Positions 8,539 to 17,898 of a DNA stretch of 64,000 nt are shown here, one piece after another (within the stretch, counting starts at the first letter, position 1; each line of letters opens with the position of its first letter). The notes under the pieces were generated by a model. That model was not told the DNA's origin. It saw nothing but the letters and a program-made list of their open reading frames with translations, and made no database searches. Source of the DNA: Pedobacter sp. L105 (GTDB lineage Bacteria > Bacteroidota > Bacteroidia > Sphingobacteriales > Sphingobacteriaceae). Where the stretch lies: assembly GCF_009765875.1 (NCBI RefSeq), contig NZ_LMUP01000003.1, positions 94,646 through 158,645 on the forward strand, given 5' to 3'. The position numbers were made by a program, and so were the translations under genes.

Positions 8539-10479
8539 ATGGGAAATCACAAAGATGTCAATAAACTAACTGCTGCTGGTTTATTAATAAGCTTAGGGAT
8601 CATTTATGGAGATATAGGTACTTCTCCGCTATACGTGTTTAAGGCGATCATTGGCGACCGGCTGATTACCGCAGATCTGATTTTAGGAGGTTTATCCTGT
8701 ATATTCTGGACACTTACACTACAAACTACTATAAAATATGTAGTGATCACACTTCAGGCCGATAACAAGGGCGAAGGAGGGATCTTCTCACTTTATTCCC
8801 TGGTTAAACGCAGGGCCAAATGGCTGATCATTCCAGCAATGATAGGGGGTGCAGCACTGCTCGCTGACGGAATTATGACCCCTGCGGTGACGGTTTCTTC
8901 TGCCATTGAAGGATTAGGTATTATTTACCATGGCCTGCCAACAGTGCCCATCGTTATTCTGATCATTACTTTTCTGTTTGCGATACAACAATTCGGTACT
9001 TCTTTTATCGGTAAGGCCTTTGGCCCTATTATGTGGCTCTGGTTTACAATGATTGCTGTATTGGGCGGTATTTATGTAGCGCAATTTCCTGAAATATTAA
9101 AAGCAATCAATCCATGGTACGCTTATCATATCCTGACCACCAACAGGGAAGCCTTTTTAATTATCGGCGCTGTTTTCCTTTGTACAACCGGAGCTGAAGC
9201 TTTATATTCTGACCTGGGGCATTGCGGACGTTCTAACATCCGTGTAAGCTGGGTATATGTAAAAACCTGTTTGGTTTTAAATTACATGGGCCAGGGTGTA
9301 TGGCTAATGCAATTGCAGGGCAAACACCTGGGAGAATTGAATCCCTTCTTCCATATTATGCCGCAATGGTTCCTGATCTATGGTATCCTGATTGCAACCG
9401 TAGCTGCGGCAGTTGCTAGTCAGGCCTTGATTTCAGGCTCTTTCACTTTAATTTCCGAAGCCGTACGTTTAAACTTATGGCCAAAAGTTAAAATCAACTA
9501 TCCAAGTAATTCTAAAGGTCAGTTGTATGTACCTTCCATGAACTGGGTACTGTTTATTGGTTGTATCCTGGTAGTATTGATCTTTCAGAAATCAGAGCAC
9601 ATGGAAGCTGCTTATGGTCTGTCGATCACGGTAGCCATGTTAATGACTACCATTCTGGTGACCATATTCCTGATGCGGAAAAAAGTACCGATGTACCTGA
9701 TCGTCATTTTTGCTACTGTCTATACCATTATTGAAATGACCTTCCTTTTAGGTAATACCGCCAAAATATTGCATGGAGGATGGTTTACACTGATATTAGG
9801 TATTTCCCTGTTCTCCATTATGTGGGCATGGTCTAATGGAAGAAGGATCAGAAACCGCTACATGCGTTTTGTAGATATAGAAAAGTTTTATCCAATTATC
9901 AGTAAAATTAGCGAAGACGATAGTATCCCTAAATATGCCTCTCAGCTGGTTTACCTGACCAGTGCCAATTTTAACTCTGAAATAGAGTCTTCTATCATGT
10001 ATTCCATGATTCAGAAACACCCTAAACGGGCAGATGTATATTGGCTGCTTCATGTTGACGTTACCGATGAGCCATTTACAATGGAATATAAAGTACAGCA
10101 GCTGATTGATAAAAAGCTGATCCGTATAGATTTTCGTCTGGGCTTCCGTGTAGAGCAGCGCGTTAATGTGCTGTTTAGAAAGGTAGTGGAAGAAATGGTT
10201 AAAAACGGGGAAATTGATATCACCAGTCAGTATAAATCATTAAAAGAACACAAGATTGTGGGCGATTTCAGGTTTGTTGTGATTGAAAAGGTATTCACCA
10301 ACACTTCTACGGGTCTTAATTTTAAAGAGCGGTTTACCATGGCTTATTATTCTATTCTTAAAACATTCAGTGTACCTGAAGAAAAAGGGTTTGGTTTGGA
10401 TTTAAGCTTTGTAGCCGTAGAAAAGGTGCCTTTGATTGTTGATCTGCCTACTGATTTCTTCCTGAAAAGGCTAAGTTAA
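8539..10479 (+). CDS. kup: Kup-type potassium uptake protein
   Basis: 646 residues with the diagnostic Kup N-terminus GIIYGDIGTSPLYV, about 12 membrane segments in the first ~430 residues and a ~200-residue cytosolic tail. Imports K+ together with H+ at the inner membrane. Full length for the family. It ends on a palindromic TTAA shared with the convergent AraC gene, so the two stop codons overlap. Together with the two antiporters at 1-2.7 kb it suggests monovalent cation homeostasis. Confidence 0.96.
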   Translation: MGNHKDVNKLTAAGLLISLGIIYGDIGTSPLYVFKAIIGDRLITADLILGGLSCIFWTLTLQTTIKYVVITLQADNKGEGGIFSLYSLVKRRAKWLIIPAMIGGAALLADGIMTPAVTVSSAIEGLGIIYHGLPTVPIVILIITFLFAIQQFGTSFIGKAFGPIMWLWFTMIAVLGGIYVAQFPEILKAINPWYAYHILTTNREAFLIIGAVFLCTTGAEALYSDLGHCGRSNIRVSWVYVKTCLVLNYMGQGVWLMQLQGKHLGELNPFFHIMPQWFLIYGILIATVAAAVASQALISGSFTLISEAVRLNLWPKVKINYPSNSKGQLYVPSMNWVLFIGCILVVLIFQKSEHMEAAYGLSITVAMLMTTILVTIFLMRKKVPMYLIVIFATVYTIIEMTFLLGNTAKILHGGWFTLILGISLFSIMWAWSNGRRIRNRYMRFVDIEKFYPIISKISEDDSIPKYASQLVYLTSANFNSEIESSIMYSMIQKHPKRADVYWLLHVDVTDEPFTMEYKVQQLIDKKLIRIDFRLGFRVEQRVNVLFRKVVEEMVKNGEIDITSQYKSLKEHKIVGDFRFVVIEKVFTNTSTGLNFKERFTMAYYSILKTFSVPEEKGFGLDLSFVAVEKVPLIVDLPTDFFLKRLS

Positions 10480-11270
10480 TCCTGTTTTCCGAAATCTGAC
10501 GGTCTGATATTGGTCAGCTGATAAAAAGCTTTACTAAAGGCCGCCAGACTATTGTATCCGGTAAGATAGGCTATTTCGGTTGTCGTGTGATCTCCCTGCA
10601 TGATCAATTCTATAGCTTTCGTTATCCTCATCAACTTTAAATGTTGCAGGAAAGAGACGCTCATCGCAGACTGAAAAAGGCGCGATAAGGTGCGTTCTCC
10701 CATTCCAAAACGCGTTGAAATATTTTCCAAAGTAATAGGATCAGAAAAATTCTGCCACATATACAACACGATAGGCCTTAATTTGGAATTGGTAGTGGTG
10801 GGTAATGCGATAGAGAAAGATTTGGTGCTTAATTGCGGCAGGATATTCTTTATGGCCGCCATAAATACATAGGCCTTATCTTTTTTTTCAATGTATCCAT
10901 TCCAGTTTTCCGTGAAACTTATCATTTCGAATAGCAAATTGTTGACAGGGTATATCCCCAATTTACTGTAAAAAGGATCATTATTGTCATCTTCTGTATA
11001 AAAGTATAAGTTCTGGGTTACAGTGGCAGAACTTCTTACTTTCAGAAAATGAGGCAACCCCTGTGGTATCCAAACGTAATGCCGTGCCGGAATCACCCAG
11101 GTTTTGTCTTCCATGAAAATATAGGCTAAACCACCATCTACATAAGTAAACTGACCCTTGGAATGGGTATGAAGCGGCAGGTTCCTTTCCATTCTTTCAT
11201 GGACGATAAAAACACTCCTGGGCTTCATTTCAATGTCGTGAAGATACTCTTCGATGTTTGAATTCTGCAT
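10476..11270 (-). CDS. AraC-family regulator, cupin sensor domain
   Basis: N-terminal cupin-like ligand domain (LPLHTHSKGQFTYVDGG), then a C-terminal double helix-turn-helix (ENISTRFGMGERTLSRLF; TTEIAYLTGYNSLAAFSKAF). The start at 11270 (MQNSNIEEY) is preferred over 11318. It is divergent from the TolC-HlyD-MFS operon with ~80 bp between starts, so it very likely controls that efflux system, perhaps in response to a drug or aromatic compound (inference from position). Confidence 0.9.
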   Translation of the reverse strand: MQNSNIEEYLHDIEMKPRSVFIVHERMERNLPLHTHSKGQFTYVDGGLAYIFMEDKTWVIPARHYVWIPQGLPHFLKVRSSATVTQNLYFYTEDDNNDPFYSKLGIYPVNNLLFEMISFTENWNGYIEKKDKAYVFMAAIKNILPQLSTKSFSIALPTTTNSKLRPIVLYMWQNFSDPITLENISTRFGMGERTLSRLFQSAMSVSFLQHLKLMRITKAIELIMQGDHTTTEIAYLTGYNSLAAFSKAFYQLTNIRPSDFGKQD

Positions 11271-11328
11271 TGGCTGGAATGGACAAATATTTGGTAATAT
11301 AGATAAAATTAGGGGCATTACATACGTG

Positions 11329-11336
11329 TAATTTTG
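11329..11336 (+). promoter_or_regulatory. -7 element (TAATTTTG) of the efflux operon
   Basis: Exact TAnnTTTG match 15 bp before the ATG at 11352. It sets the likely transcription start near 11343, which rules out the farther ATG at 11334 and supports a TolC start at 11352. No -33 TTTG is found at the usual distance, consistent with dependence on an activator. Confidence 0.55.
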
Positions 11337-11351
11337 TGTAATATTTATGAT

Positions 11352-12677
11352 ATGTATTACTTTAATAAAAAATTAACCCTCATTTGTTGCACGATCTTCC
11401 TGCTGAACAATGCCAAAGCTCAGCAAGCCCCGAAGATGCAATTGTCTATTTCCCAGGTATGGGATAAGGTGTCTGCCAATAACAAAGCGATCAAGATGCA
11501 GGACCTGAGGGTCCAGCGTACAGTAGAAGGTATTAAAGATGCGAAAGCGGAACGTCTTCCGGAAATTACGGCTGACGGTCAATACTCTAAGATTACTAAT
11601 GTCCCTATCTATAACAATGGTTTGTTAAAAGCGCATACAGAATATGAAGCTGTACATACGTTATACAGCTTTGGCGGGGATGCTTACTTTAACTTGTACA
11701 ATGGCGGTAAAGTAAACGTCAGGATAGATGAAGAAAAGAAAGAAAGCGAAATTGCAACCGAGCAGAAAAACCTGACTACTGAAGAAATGAAATTAAGGGC
11801 AACGGCCTATTATCTCGACCTTCAGCGCAGCCATATTTTCAAAGACCTGCTGTTGAAAGATATCAGTACTCAGGAAAAACAGCTGGAAGAAATCAAACAG
11901 CTCCTTAAAAACGGGGTGATCTTAAAAAGTGATGTGTTGCGGGGAACGCTGAAATTATCAAGACAGAAAATGTCACTGATACAACTCGATAATGATATTC
12001 TCATCGCTAACCAGAAACTTAATATTCTTACTGGTTTACCCGATGAAACCGTGATTGAGCCTGTAGACGATGAAAAAAGTGAGCTTCCTGTTTTAAAACC
12101 TTATGCAGATTACCTGAATGACGCGATGGAACATTCTTATGCTTTTAAGATATCTCAAAAAGAAACTGAACTGAGTAAACTCGATATAAAAAATGTAAAG
12201 GCTAACGGCGCTATTAAACTGGGTCTCTTCACCAATTACAATTACACTTATCCACAGATTTTATTATATCCCTATTCAATGGCTATTTATGGTTTGGGTT
12301 TCTCTGGTATTAAAGCAAGTATTCCAATTTCAGCTTTATATACCAATAGGCATAAAGTAAAGGCGGCCGAGCTGAAATATAAACAGCAGGAAGTAGAGCA
12401 TGCGGATACAGAGGACAGGCTAAGACAGGAAGTGAATGAATCTTATTTGCGATACAAAGAAGCACTGATCCGTATTGATGTAGCCAAAGAAAATATCAAT
12501 CAGGCGACTGAGAATTTAAGGATTGTGAACAACACTTATTTCAATCAGCTTTCATTGATCACTGATCTGCTGGATGCAGATACCCAATTGCTACAAACCC
12601 GTTTCGATTATGCAGCTGCAAGGATAGCAGCTCAATTACAATATTATCAATTACAAAAGGCCATAGGTAACCTCTAA
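11352..12677 (+). CDS. TolC-family outer-membrane efflux channel
   Basis: 442 residues from ATG 11352, with a signal peptide (LTLICCTIFLLNNAKAQ). Long helical, Gln/Glu/Lys-rich repeats of the outer-membrane factor fold follow, with the typical late motif LITDLLDADTQLLQTRFDYA. Trimeric channel through outer membrane and periplasm. First gene of a three-gene operon: its TAA overlaps the ATG of the adaptor gene (TAATG). Regulated by the divergent AraC protein, as inferred from position. Confidence 0.92.
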   Translation: MYYFNKKLTLICCTIFLLNNAKAQQAPKMQLSISQVWDKVSANNKAIKMQDLRVQRTVEGIKDAKAERLPEITADGQYSKITNVPIYNNGLLKAHTEYEAVHTLYSFGGDAYFNLYNGGKVNVRIDEEKKESEIATEQKNLTTEEMKLRATAYYLDLQRSHIFKDLLLKDISTQEKQLEEIKQLLKNGVILKSDVLRGTLKLSRQKMSLIQLDNDILIANQKLNILTGLPDETVIEPVDDEKSELPVLKPYADYLNDAMEHSYAFKISQKETELSKLDIKNVKANGAIKLGLFTNYNYTYPQILLYPYSMAIYGLGFSGIKASIPISALYTNRHKVKAAELKYKQQEVEHADTEDRLRQEVNESYLRYKEALIRIDVAKENINQATENLRIVNNTYFNQLSLITDLLDADTQLLQTRFDYAAARIAAQLQYYQLQKAIGNL

Positions 12678-13735
12678 TGAAAACGCAGAATAACTACACA
12701 CAAACCGATCGTTTAATTACCAAAATAACGGCATGGATAGCCGGAATCATCACCATAGCATTGGCTGTTTGGGGAGTGATTACCGTGATAGACTTGTATA
12801 GCAATGAAGAAACCAATGATGCCCAGGTAGAGGAATATATTAATCCGATTACTTCCCGTGTAATCGGTTATATCAGGGAAATCAAATACGAAGAGAACCA
12901 GGAAGTAAAAAAAGGGGATACACTGCTGATCATAGATAACAGTGAGTATAAGTTACAGCAGGAGGAAGGGGAAGCAGCCCTGACCAATGCCCAGGCACAG
13001 ATCAATGTGCTGGAAAGTAACGTTACCACTACCTCAAAAATGACTGAGGCAGGTTTATCGCAGATCGCATCGGCTAAAGCTAAGTTGTTAAGACAGCAAC
13101 AAGACTACGACCGCTATTCTAAATTATTTAAGGTAGAATCTGCCACACAACAGCAGCTGGAAAACAGCAGGGCAGCATTGGATGTAGCTACCTCAGAATA
13201 CCAGGCGGCAAAAGAAAATTATCAGGCTTCTTTATCAAAAGTAAATGATATTAAAGCGCAGAAAGGGGTTTATGAAGCAGAGATCCTGCGTCGTAAAGCT
13301 TTGCTTAACCGTAGTAAACTCGATGTGGGTTATACGGTAATCAGGGCCCCTTACAATGGTAAAATGGGAAGAAGGACAATACAGGAAGGACAGATCATCC
13401 AGCCAGGGCAAACATTAGCCTTTATTGTTGATCAGGATGCCGGCAAATGGGTGATTGCCAATTTCAAGGAAACCCAGATTGAACATATGCATATCAATGG
13501 AAGTGCAGAGATCACCGCTGATGCTTTTCCAGGAAAAAAATTTAAAGGTGTGATTATCTCTCTTTCACCTGCTACGGGAGCGCGGTTTTCTTTACTGCCA
13601 CCCGATAATTCGACAGGTAATTTTGTGAAAATTGTACAGCGTATACCCGTAAAAATTAAATTGACAGAAAGCCCGGCGGTGATAGAACAGCTGCGTGCCG
13701 GAATGAATGCCAACGTAACGATAAAAAAGGACTAA
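12677..13735 (+). CDS. HlyD/EmrA-type membrane-fusion adaptor
   Basis: 352 residues: one N-terminal membrane anchor (~residues 17-37), a biotinyl-lipoyl half (NDAQVEEYINPITSRVIG), a long coiled coil (~residues 90-215) and the second lipoyl/beta-barrel part (VIRAPYNGKMGRR). Links the inner-membrane pump to the TolC channel. Translationally coupled to the TolC gene by TAATG and followed 1 bp later by the MFS pump. Confidence 0.93.
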   Translation: MKTQNNYTQTDRLITKITAWIAGIITIALAVWGVITVIDLYSNEETNDAQVEEYINPITSRVIGYIREIKYEENQEVKKGDTLLIIDNSEYKLQQEEGEAALTNAQAQINVLESNVTTTSKMTEAGLSQIASAKAKLLRQQQDYDRYSKLFKVESATQQQLENSRAALDVATSEYQAAKENYQASLSKVNDIKAQKGVYEAEILRRKALLNRSKLDVGYTVIRAPYNGKMGRRTIQEGQIIQPGQTLAFIVDQDAGKWVIANFKETQIEHMHINGSAEITADAFPGKKFKGVIISLSPATGARFSLLPPDNSTGNFVKIVQRIPVKIKLTESPAVIEQLRAGMNANVTIKKD

Positions 13736-13736
13736 A

Positions 13737-15332
13737 ATGAGTTTAGCACAACCGGTATTTAAATCGTGGGCCCCTGTATGGCTGATCAGGATCACTATTT
13801 TCCTGCTCATCACACCCAGTTTGCTGCTGTTTACCTTATCTACTGCCAGTTCAGTTGCGGCAGCTGGCTATTATGGAATTGAGCCTGCCGATGTGCTGTA
13901 TTCTATGATTGTATTTTATGCCGCATTAGCCGGGTTTTTTGCTTTGGAAAGAAGGTTTTTTACTTTCTTCGCTACTAAGGAGTACTTTTTAATCTGTATG
14001 GTGATCGAAGCAATTACCTGTTATGCCTGTTTTCATACCAATAATCTTTATGTACTGTTGCCTGTTCGCTTTATCCAGGGGTTGGCCAACTGTATGTCTA
14101 CCAGTATTCTGATCACCCTGATGTTTGGGAGCTTACAAAGTGAAAGGGCTAAGGAAATCGGATATTCTGTATTTTATGGGTTATTACTGGCTATAGCACC
14201 CATTTCTGCACTCATTACTTCCCCGATCATTGATGATTTTGATTTTAATGTATTGTATAAGTTTATTATTTTCTCTTTCGTTCCCGGTAGTGTGGTCTTA
14301 CTGCTGATCATGAATAATGTACGGTTAAACAGGAAAATGCCTCTCTATCAGGTAGACTGGTATAGTTTTGTACTCTATTCTGGTATGCTGTGCTCCATAG
14401 GTTATGTGTTGTTATATGGGCAGCAGTATTACTGGCTGCAGGATAAACGGATTGTTATAAACCTGATTGCCAGTGCTGTGCTGATGGTGATCAATATTCT
14501 TCGTCAGCTTCATCAGAAACGCCCATATATTGACCTGACTATTTTTAAAAGGAGAAATTTTGTGGTCGGCGCAGTGATGATCTTTCTGCTTTATTTAGTG
14601 CGCGGGGCTTTTGGGATTACCACACTTTATTTTGGTTCAACATTGGGGATGGACCCAAGAAATATAGGTTATCTGCTTATTGTCAATCTTATAGGGATTG
14701 TCATAGGAAGCCTTGTATCTTCAAGAATGGTGATCTTGAGAAGGCCAATGCGCTTAATATGGTTATATGGCTTTTTCATTTTACTGATCTTTCATTCCTG
14801 GATGTGGTTTTTATTCAGTACCCAGGCTGATGCGCTGACCTTTGCCGTCCCATTGTTTCTTCAGGGGGCAGGAGTGGGGATGCTGATGACGCCTATTATC
14901 ATTTTTATGATCTCCTCAGTGCCCGGTCATTTAGGGAGTTCGGCCTCGGCAGCAGGTGTTTTTTTTCGCTTTATGGGTTTTTGCACCAGCATAGCCCTGG
15001 TAAATTATTTTTCACTGCGTTTCAAAACAGATCATATGAACCGTTTTCAGGATCAGTTAAGCAGTTTAAATCCGGTTGTTGCAGAACGTTTAAAAATGTA
15101 CACAGGGGCACTCACTTCAAAAGGTGTAGCTCCGGATCAGGCGGCTAAAATTGCCCGGGGATTGTTAAACAGATCTGTAGAAGCGCAGGCATCCCTGCGT
15201 ACAATGATGGATTATTATTTATTGGTTAGCATTTTAATTGCTGTTATACTGCTGATCATTGCCCTCATTCCATACCTGAACAGGACAAAAATTAATCTAA
15301 AATCTAATCAGCCAGCTCCCGCAGGTTACTGA
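13737..15332 (+). CDS. MFS efflux pump, DHA2/EmrB-like
   Basis: 531 residues with about 14 hydrophobic segments, as in the DHA2 drug:H+ antiporter group that partners HlyD and TolC proteins. Some classic EmrB motifs are weak, so it belongs to the divergent Bacteroidota branch. It completes a tripartite exporter encoded by 11352-15332. Its last 7 bp overlap the convergent 15326-15643 gene. Confidence 0.9.
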   Translation: MSLAQPVFKSWAPVWLIRITIFLLITPSLLLFTLSTASSVAAAGYYGIEPADVLYSMIVFYAALAGFFALERRFFTFFATKEYFLICMVIEAITCYACFHTNNLYVLLPVRFIQGLANCMSTSILITLMFGSLQSERAKEIGYSVFYGLLLAIAPISALITSPIIDDFDFNVLYKFIIFSFVPGSVVLLLIMNNVRLNRKMPLYQVDWYSFVLYSGMLCSIGYVLLYGQQYYWLQDKRIVINLIASAVLMVINILRQLHQKRPYIDLTIFKRRNFVVGAVMIFLLYLVRGAFGITTLYFGSTLGMDPRNIGYLLIVNLIGIVIGSLVSSRMVILRRPMRLIWLYGFFILLIFHSWMWFLFSTQADALTFAVPLFLQGAGVGMLMTPIIIFMISSVPGHLGSSASAAGVFFRFMGFCTSIALVNYFSLRFKTDHMNRFQDQLSSLNPVVAERLKMYTGALTSKGVAPDQAAKIARGLLNRSVEAQASLRTMMDYYLLVSILIAVILLIIALIPYLNRTKINLKSNQPAPAGY

Positions 15333-15643
15333 CGGATGATCCTTTCATCCTTGTCTTCGTGCGCGTCCCTTTGCCCGTTGCCAAGGTCGGTTTTGGTGTT
15401 TTCGCCGAAGATGGAATCGTCATTTTTTGGTACTGATGGGGTAGAATCGTCTCCATTTGCTGATTTTGGTTCACTTTTTAACCCATCTGTTTGATTTAAA
15501 TTTTCAATCGCCGGCGCTCCAGCTGCATTGCGGTGATCGGAGTTGCTATTGAACTTTGGAAAGGTCTCGTTTTGAGGTTTTTCAACGTTATAGTGCTCTG
15601 AACCAACTACTTTCGGGTTTTCTTTTTCGTTTTCGTTTTCCAT
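15326..15643 (-). CDS. Hypothetical hydrophilic, low-complexity protein
   Basis: 105 residues from the ATG at 15643 (MENENEKENP); a start at 15679 would add 12 residues. Extremely rich in Asn, Glu, Lys, Asp and Gly with no hydrophobic core, so probably intrinsically disordered. Family not recognised. It is convergent with and overlaps the MFS gene by 7 bp. Confidence 0.6.
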   Translation of the reverse strand: MENENEKENPKVVGSEHYNVEKPQNETFPKFNSNSDHRNAAGAPAIENLNQTDGLKSEPKSANGDDSTPSVPKNDDSIFGENTKTDLGNGQRDAHEDKDERIIRQ

Positions 15644-15810
15644 GATATTGTTCTTTTGAATAGGTAGTTTAACTAACAAACCCGTTCTTAAATGGTTTTA
15701 AATAAACATCTATATATATTAAAAGGCAATATTCGAACGTTAATCATTTGGAAGAAAACCAATAATTATTAACTTTAAGCCCATAAATCAAATTTAATTA
15801 ACAAAATATC

Positions 15811-15990
15811 ATGGAAAAATTCGCAAAATTAAAAGAGTTAATCGCCGGAGTTGAGGCAGATGCTGACAAGTTTTACAATTCAGGTAATGGTGCTGCTGGT
15901 ACAAGAGTACGTAAAGCTATGCAAGATTTGAAAACCCTTGCTCAGGACATCCGTACTGAAGTAACTGAAAAGAAAAACAGCGATAAATAA
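15811..15990 (+). CDS. Histone H1-like protein Hc1 (Bacteroidota small form)
   Basis: A 59-residue ORF starting MEKFAKLKELIAGVEADADK, with the conserved central AAGTRVRKAMQDLKTLAQ and a Lys-rich tail. This matches the short Hc1-like histone proteins common in Bacteroidota, thought to bind DNA in the nucleoid. It has a strong downstream terminator and its own upstream AT-rich promoter region, so it is a single-gene unit. Confidence 0.85.
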   Translation: MEKFAKLKELIAGVEADADKFYNSGNGAAGTRVRKAMQDLKTLAQDIRTEVTEKKNSDK

Positions 15991-16025
15991 ATAATTAGTT
16001 TTTGCTGATAGCATACTAAGAGAAG

Positions 16026-16060
16026 ATCCCGGTTGGTATTTACTAACCGGGATTTTTATT
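16026..16060 (+). terminator. Rho-independent terminator of the Hc1-like gene
   Basis: Nine-base-pair perfect stem (ATCCCGGTT at 16026-16034 with AACCGGGAT at 16045-16053), a 10-nt loop, then a T-rich tract. It lies 35 bp after the stop codon. Confidence 0.9.
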
Positions 16061-16143
16061 TGTTAGCCAATTTGTATTTTTAAAATTGATTTCTGTTTTA
16101 TATTTATAAATAATCTATTTTTATCTTTTCAATAGCTCTCAGC

Positions 16144-16920
16144 ATGGTTAATACATTTAAAAGAAATATCCGTCTAGGCCTGGGCATATCGCTTTTGGCT
16201 TTAATTCTAAGTTCCACTGCTTCTTATGTCAGTATCCGGAAATTACTGGAAAGTAACGAATGGTTAAACCATACCAGTGTGGTTATCCAGGGGCTCGACG
16301 ATATCCTTTCCCGCATGAAGGATGTGGAAACGTCCCAACGGGGTTATCTGCTGACCGGAGACCAAGTGTTCTTAGAACCTTACACTGGTTCAAGGGAGGA
16401 TGTAACAACCGATGTTGATCATATTCAATTGCTTACCGCTGATAATAAGTGGCAGCAAAAGGATATTCCATACTTAAATAGCCTGATCAATCAAAAATAT
16501 GCAATTGTTGACCGTACAATTTCCGATAAGAAAAACGGTATTTCTGTAACTAAAACGTCTTTGCTGGAAGGTAAGGGCATCATGGATCATATCAGGAAGC
16601 AGATCCATCTGATGAAGTACCGTGAGCATCAACTGATGGTTGCCAGAACTTCAAGAGTAAATCGCTTCGCTACTTTTACACCCCTGCTGATTCTGCTGGC
16701 TTCTCTGGTAGCTGTAGTGGTGACTTTTGTTTTTTACCGTCGCATGAAAGCCAATCTGGCTGATAATCAGTTTCTAATGGAAGAACTGGAAAGAAAAGAA
16801 AAAAGTACACAAAAAAATATTGCAATGATCAGTAACCTGGCAGAGCAACTGGCAAAAGGTAATTACGATGTGAGAATTAAAGACAACGATTTAAAACCTC
16901 CGCGTGATAATCCTTTTTAA
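16144..16920 (+). CDS. CHASE3-domain membrane sensor lacking an output domain
   Basis: 258 residues: membrane segment ~13-30, a periplasmic CHASE3 domain (DDILSRMKDVETSQRGYLLT), a second membrane segment ~180-198, then ~50 cytosolic residues (HAMP-like/coiled coil, SNLAEQLAKGNYDVRI) and a stop. CHASE3 normally feeds kinases or cyclases; no catalytic domain follows here. A LysR gene starts 9 bp downstream, so the two are probably cotranscribed. Confidence 0.85.
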   Translation: MVNTFKRNIRLGLGISLLALILSSTASYVSIRKLLESNEWLNHTSVVIQGLDDILSRMKDVETSQRGYLLTGDQVFLEPYTGSREDVTTDVDHIQLLTADNKWQQKDIPYLNSLINQKYAIVDRTISDKKNGISVTKTSLLEGKGIMDHIRKQIHLMKYREHQLMVARTSRVNRFATFTPLLILLASLVAVVVTFVFYRRMKANLADNQFLMEELERKEKSTQKNIAMISNLAEQLAKGNYDVRIKDNDLKPPRDNPF

Positions 16921-16929
16921 AAGATCATT

Positions 16930-17826
16930 ATGTCAGATTTTCGTTTAGAAGTTTTTTATACTGTAGCCAGGCGTCTCAGTTTTACCAAAGCTGCGGCCAG
17001 TCTATTTATTACTCAACCGGCTGTAACCAAACATATTTATGAATTGGAGCAACAATATGATAATAAACTTTTTGAGCGTAACGGCAATAAAATCAAGCTG
17101 ACCATTGCCGGAGAAATCCTTTTCAGTCACACAGAATCTTTATTTGATATCTACCGGAAAATAGACTTTGATATGAATGCCCTCGTTCATAAAAAGGAAG
17201 GGATATTACACATGGGAGCAAGTACTACCGTTTCGCATTATGTGATTGCACCTCTATTGGCAGGCTTCAGGAAAAAGTTTGAAGCTATTCAAATTAATCT
17301 GATCAATGGTAATACGGAGCAGATTGAAAAGTCGCTGCTGGATAAAGAAATAGAAATGGGGATCATCGAAGGAAGGTCCAGAAACCCGGAGATCAGTTAT
17401 ACCGAATTCATTAAAGATGAGATTGTGCTGGTTTGCGGTAAAAATCACCCGCTGGCCGGTCGAGCTGAAGTAGGGGCTGAGTTATTAAAATCCAGCTCCT
17501 TTGTGATGCGTGAACAAGGTTCGGGCACGCTGGAAGTGATTGATTATTCACTAAAAGAAGTGAACATGAGCATTGCTGATCTAAAGGTGGAAATTCAATT
17601 GGGAAGTACAGAAAGCATTAAATCTTACCTCCAATATTCCGATTGCCTGGCCTTTATTTCCATCCATGCGCTAACCAATGAATTACAGAGCGGAACACTT
17701 AGAGTTATAGACGTTGAAGGATTGACTATCGCCCGTAATTTCTATTTTATCCATTTACAAGGTAAAACGGATGGTTTAACAGAAGTTTTCCAACGGTACG
17801 CCAGGCTATTCTATAACTTAAAGTAA
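16930..17826 (+). CDS. LysR-family transcriptional regulator
   Basis: 298 residues: N-terminal winged HTH (FYTVARRLSFTKAAASLF; QPAVTKHIYELEQQ) and a LysR substrate-binding domain. It resembles CysB/YeiE-type regulators and lies just upstream of a YeiH-type transporter on the same strand. LysR-yeiH pairing is a known arrangement, so that gene is its likely target. Confidence 0.93.
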   Translation: MSDFRLEVFYTVARRLSFTKAAASLFITQPAVTKHIYELEQQYDNKLFERNGNKIKLTIAGEILFSHTESLFDIYRKIDFDMNALVHKKEGILHMGASTTVSHYVIAPLLAGFRKKFEAIQINLINGNTEQIEKSLLDKEIEMGIIEGRSRNPEISYTEFIKDEIVLVCGKNHPLAGRAEVGAELLKSSSFVMREQGSGTLEVIDYSLKEVNMSIADLKVEIQLGSTESIKSYLQYSDCLAFISIHALTNELQSGTLRVIDVEGLTIARNFYFIHLQGKTDGLTEVFQRYARLFYNLK

Positions 17827-17846
17827 TGGCAGATCAAATTTAACAA

Positions 17847-17878
17847 TTTGACTGGCCTTCCTGTTAGTGACACCTTTG
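17847..17878 (+). promoter_or_regulatory. Promoter of the YeiH-type gene
   Basis: TTTG at 17847-17850, a 20-bp spacer, then CACCTTTG at 17871-17878 (one mismatch from TAnnTTTG). This is the Bacteroidota -33/-7 arrangement and lies ~20 bp before the GTG start. Confidence 0.55.
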
Positions 17879-17898
17879 TTTAACAAAAAACAAAGATC